NCBI RefSeq assembly: GCF_963678635.1
Contig: NC_087062.1
Location: forward strand, 47,417,283-47,481,282
Direction of reading: 5' to 3'
Source: Symsagittifera roscoffensis
Lineage: Eukaryota; Xenacoelomorpha; Acoela; Convolutidae
Length of the DNA stretch: 64,000 bases
Below, one piece after another: positions 61,083 through 64,000 of this stretch. Every line of letters begins with the position of its first letter. The first letter of the stretch is position 1. The position numbers and the translations under genes are program-made. Below the pieces are notes generated by a model. That model saw only the letters and a program-made list of their open reading frames with translations. It was not told where the DNA came from and ran no database searches.

Positions 61083-61490
61083 ATGGCGGAGCCAGCAGCT
61101 GCAAAAAACCAACTCGGTATTCCGCCATTTTGGCAAAAAGCTTCGGCGCAACCACCCACGGAGTGGGAAATTCGGAACCAGCAATTTTTCCTTAGGATTA
61201 TTGCGAAAGACGGAATAAAATCACAAAATCTACTCGGACCACAACCACAATTTCGCAAACCACAAGAGGCGGGGTATGAATTACCTATAACAGGTGAAAC
61301 AAACGTACAAGGCAGAGATCGTGAACTACGTAACCAAGAAGAACGACTTCAATGGGAGAATCAATGTCAACTCTTAGACAACCTCGGACCCACCGCGGAC
61401 GGTGTGCCATGGGAGGAAGCAGTTTCGAAGTTATATTTATCTGTGCCTGGAGACGGAAGGCCAAAGACGAGTAAGTCAATACTACCCTAG
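61083..61490 (+). CDS. N-terminal frame of the plus-strand LINE, 135 residues
   Basis: It begins MAEPAAAKNQLGIPPFWQKA and ends GDGRPKTSKSILP. It is hydrophilic, with a Gln/Glu-rich middle that could be a short coiled coil (about residues 78-103). The frame after it (61402 on, shifted) carries HACWCELLPVEQVGTHESFC, a C-x-C...H-x3-C pattern that could bind zinc. I assign it to the LINE because it lies in the same frame and just upstream of the 2A-like motif. The function is unknown; nucleic-acid binding would be usual for such a position. Confidence 0.55.
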   Translation: MAEPAAAKNQLGIPPFWQKASAQPPTEWEIRNQQFFLRIIAKDGIKSQNLLGPQPQFRKPQEAGYELPITGETNVQGRDRELRNQEERLQWENQCQLLDNLGPTADGVPWEEAVSKLYLSVPGDGRPKTSKSILP

Positions 61491-61796
61491 TCTTAAAATA
61501 CATGCTTGCTGGTGTGAACTCCTCCCCGTGGAGCAAGTTGGGACGCACGAATCATTCTGTGCGGCAAAGATTCAAACAGGGGCACCGGAAAAAGAAACTT
61601 ATGGAAATTGGAAACGGAATTTGAAGCAACATCCCGAATGCCAACGGAGTGGAAAGGGCCTAGCCGACCCTTTCACCTCTCACAACAATCGAAGGCTTTG
61701 GCCACCCCAGACCAGGGAAGGTGCGAATCAAATGTGCCGAAGAGAGACCGGGTTTTTCTCTGCCGGACCAGTAAACCAGCCCACCTGGCCCGGCTG

Positions 61797-62080
61797 TTAG
61801 TTATGGACGTAGAACAAAACCCAGAACCGTACGAATGTGGGGTTTATCAAAAGAGAGTCAGTGGATGCAGCATCAAATGCACATGGTGCATGAAATGGAT
61901 ACACCAAGTATGCAGCGAAATGACACGTGGACAAATCCGACAGATCGCATGAAATGAACGCTACGCTTTTGAGTGTAGACAGTGCAGGAAACCCAGTAAA
62001 ACGACGAGAACTATAGCTTCTAGGAAACCTGATGAAACTGTCCCCTGAGCTCCGAGGTCCCAGATAGAGCAGATAGATCT
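61797..62080 (+). pseudogene. Decayed 2A-like motif and PHD-type finger of the LINE
   Basis: LLVMDVEQNPEPYEC sits at 61797-61841. The 2A consensus DxExNPGP is matched except that the Gly of NPGP is Glu, which should abolish ribosome skipping. Next is CGVYQKRV (second Cys of the usual CxxC changed to Tyr), CTWCMKWIHQVC and, past a TGA at 61950, ECRQCRK, the spacing of a PHD/RING-like finger. 2A followed by such a finger at the start of the endonuclease/RT polyprotein is known in sea-urchin and other invertebrate LINEs. Confidence 0.8.
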
Positions 62081-62191
62081 CACAGAGTCTGCAGGGGAAA
62101 ACGAAGACAACCGACACAAGGAAACGCGCAGAAGGAAAAAAATACAATACGAGAGAACCGAACCCCAAACCCCAAAAAAACAAGGAGAATA

Positions 62192-62717
62192 GTGACGTGG
62201 AACCTACAAGGCATCTCCAACAGAGATCAAAACCGCAACCGCCTTAGAAGAGCAGTAGAAGTTGCAAGGCAGCAAAAAAGGAAGGCGGCACTGATTTTCG
62301 AAATACGCTCGGAGCAGGAAGGGATAATATGGCTAGGAGACAAACCAAACCACGCAGTAGCAATCCACTCACAGAAATGTGGAGTTCTCCTGTTAGGCGA
62401 TATTCTGGAAGATTGGATAACCAGCGGACAATAGAAAAGTGGCGGGAGGCGATTGGAACGCGCAAGTAGGAAGAGGGAGTCAAAGACTTGGCATAAATGG
62501 GAAGTACGGCCTAAAGACAGAGACAAATGAAGCTGAAGAAAGTCTCCTGGATTGGTGCGAAGAACACCAGCTACAACATGTCAATTCCTACTTCCCAATA
62601 CGCTCCCGAGGAACATGTTTCAACCAGATGCACAGACGTTGGTACGAGCTCGACAGTTTCTTAATGAGAGCATCTGATCGTCACCAAATGGCATTATCAG
62701 ACCACAGACCCGTCTGA
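62192..62717 (+). pseudogene. APE-like endonuclease of the LINE
   Basis: The domain nicks the DNA target for reverse transcription. VTWNLQGISNRD (catalytic Asn) starts it, LIFEIRSEQEG holds the catalytic Glu, and a second piece in another frame (62439-62717) has GGDWNAQVG (Asp and Asn), GINGKYGL, VNSYF, RRWYELDSF and SDHRPV (the terminal Ser-Asp-His). About 50-60 residues between LEDW and GGDWN are missing at 62434-62439, so this copy cannot be active. Confidence 0.85.
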
Positions 62718-63502
62718 ATAGACATTTGGCGCAAACAAACAAAAAACGGCGACCCAGAATAGAAAAAAAAGAACACCACAGATAGACTGGGAACTCATGA
62801 GAAACAAATAAATGGCAAAAACATACCGCAAGAACACGGAGGAAAAACTCAACAACGAGGAATACTGGGACTCCATATCACGGAAGCTCACAGATGCAGC
62901 GAAGGAAATATGTGACACAAAGAAACGACAGATAGCCAACCCGTGGACAGTGGGATAAGAAGAAGAACTGAAAAGCCTACACGTAAATCTCCACAGAAGT
63001 AATTCGCAGAAACAACCTGCTCAGTCAAACACTTGGAGAATCAGATGGCATACTCGCCGATGCCCTAACTGCATTAGGAGAAAGGCTGGTAGCCGCGCGC
63101 AAGAAAATGAAGAAACGCCTATGCCAAATAGAAAGACTATGGTGGGACGAAATCATCATCGAGTGTAAAAAGTCAGCGGAGAAAGGGGACATGAGTACCA
63201 TGTACAAAACCATAAGGAAATCGGGAATAAGATTACAGAAACACCAGACAGGCACCACTATCTCCACTGACAAATTCAGGCCCACTTCAGCAACGTATCG
63301 AAGGACCGATATGAGAACGACCCGGGTACTTTGAAGAACGCATTCAAACAGATGCCAGATAAAAGCAAAGACGTCAAGTTCATAACAGCCAAACAGAAGC
63401 TGAACACCCCTCCGTCCGAGAAATCATGGAAACACTGGATGAGGTGAGAGAATCGACGCCAGGCAAGGACGGGTCCCCATTGTATACAATCGAACCGCAT
63501 AC
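62718..63502 (+). other. Degraded linker between LINE endonuclease and RT
   Basis: Scattered frames with KRLCQIERLWWDE and EVRESTPGKDGSP, the latter being the usual entry to the RT (TPGxDGxP). There are several stops and shifts. Confidence 0.6.
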
Positions 63503-64000
63503 TGGAAATGGAGGGAGAAAGTCATCCACCTGGTGATGAGAATTTTCACGACCAGAACAGACCAAATGGAAGAGTCTCTAGAGAAAGGCCAAATAGTACC
63601 ATTGCTGAAAAAAGGGAACATCAATGACGCCAACAACTTCCGAGGTGTGTGCTTGCTCTCAATGGCCAGTAGAATTCTGTCAAGAGTGATCGCAAACCGC
63701 CTGAGAACATGAAGCGGAGAACACCAGGTACTGGACGAAAACCAAAGCGGGTTTCGACCAAGCAGGTCCACGGCAGACGCAAGCCAGATCTTTATAAGAA
63801 TAAGAGAGGACGTGGAAGATCTCAAGAGACGGAGGATAAGAGCCGGAATCCCAGTAGAAGACAACACAGACCCAGAAGCCAGACTGTTAAACCTAACAAA
63901 AACTTATACGCGGGTCAGCAAACCGGTCCTGTGGGCGGCCTCAAGTCCCTACGCGATGGAAGGCCCGTTCCTGGACACACTGAGTGATTTGCACGAAGCC
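63503..64000 (+). pseudogene. Reverse transcriptase of the plus-strand LINE, partial
   Basis: One long frame with a single TGA. Marks are GQIVPLLKKGNINDANNFRG, CLLSMASRILSRVIANRL, NQSGFRPSRSTADA and ARLLNLTKTY. The last is RT motif A, where the family has LLDLTKAY; the catalytic Asp is Asn here. VSKPVLW and DLHEA follow. The YADD motif would lie beyond the window. Confidence 0.85.

Larger units (their letters stand above)
61083..64000 (+). mobile_element. APE-type LINE with 2A-like motif, degraded, runs off the window
   Basis: The order is an N-terminal frame, a 2A-like motif, a PHD-type finger, an AP-like endonuclease and a reverse transcriptase that continues past 64000. Many stops and shifts break it, and the endonuclease middle is deleted. 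The layout of 2A, finger, endonuclease and RT is known from CR1-like and related LINEs of marine invertebrates. The start at 61083 is the first ATG of the N-terminal frame; the true 5' end is not seen. Confidence 0.85.

Overview
This window reads as nuclear DNA of an intron-bearing, AT-rich, repeat-rich invertebrate animal. The host signals are a five-exon class I fructose-bisphosphate aldolase with animal-like splice junctions and one uninterrupted low-complexity ORF. The mobile signals are a FLYWCH/MULE transposase and two APE/RNase H-type LINE families of animal type. I cannot fix the phylum. Almost all of the window is repeat, and only about 5 kb looks protein-coding or formerly coding.

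Layout. (1) 0.9-26.5 kb is array 1: three head-to-tail units of about 8.2, 9.3 and 8.1 kb. Each carries an aldolase gene on the minus strand followed by a stack of short-motif transposon debris. All five aldolase exons can be placed exactly, at identical sizes, in copies 1 and 2; copy 3 has lost exons 3 and 4. Copies 1 and 3 share a TAG at codon 58. Copy 2 has lysine there but lost one base in its last exon. No copy in the window is intact. (2) 26.1-32.3 kb is a very large imperfect inverted repeat centred near 30.08 kb, built from the same modules that end each unit of array 1. (3) 33.2-35.35 kb is a diverged tandem repeat of about 340 bp. (4) 36.0-40.5 kb is an ACAT microsatellite tract interrupted by a 2,329-bp Mutator-like element with terminal inverted repeats and a likely 9-bp target duplication. 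(5) 40.6-57.6 kb is array 2: three and a bit tandem units of 5.2-6.0 kb, non-coding, each holding the same three MITEs. (6) 57.9-58.8 kb holds an unrecognised 275-codon ORF. (7) 59.2-64.0 kb holds a 5'-truncated RNase H LINE on the minus strand with a 15-bp target duplication, then a second LINE on the plus strand with a decayed 2A-like motif and PHD-type finger, running off the window.

How the parts connect. Two MITE families, called M1 and M2 here, occur in both arrays. M1 carries a 9-bp target duplication, as MULEs do, and in array 1 it appears nested in an M2 terminus. The roughly 115-bp satellite beside each aldolase copy spans that M2/M1 junction, so a nested insertion seems to have seeded a satellite. 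The MULE, M1, M2 and the foldback elements all build their ends from short words repeated with small changes. That shared terminal design is the most unusual theme of the window. There are no CRISPR arrays, rRNA genes or convincing functional tRNA genes.
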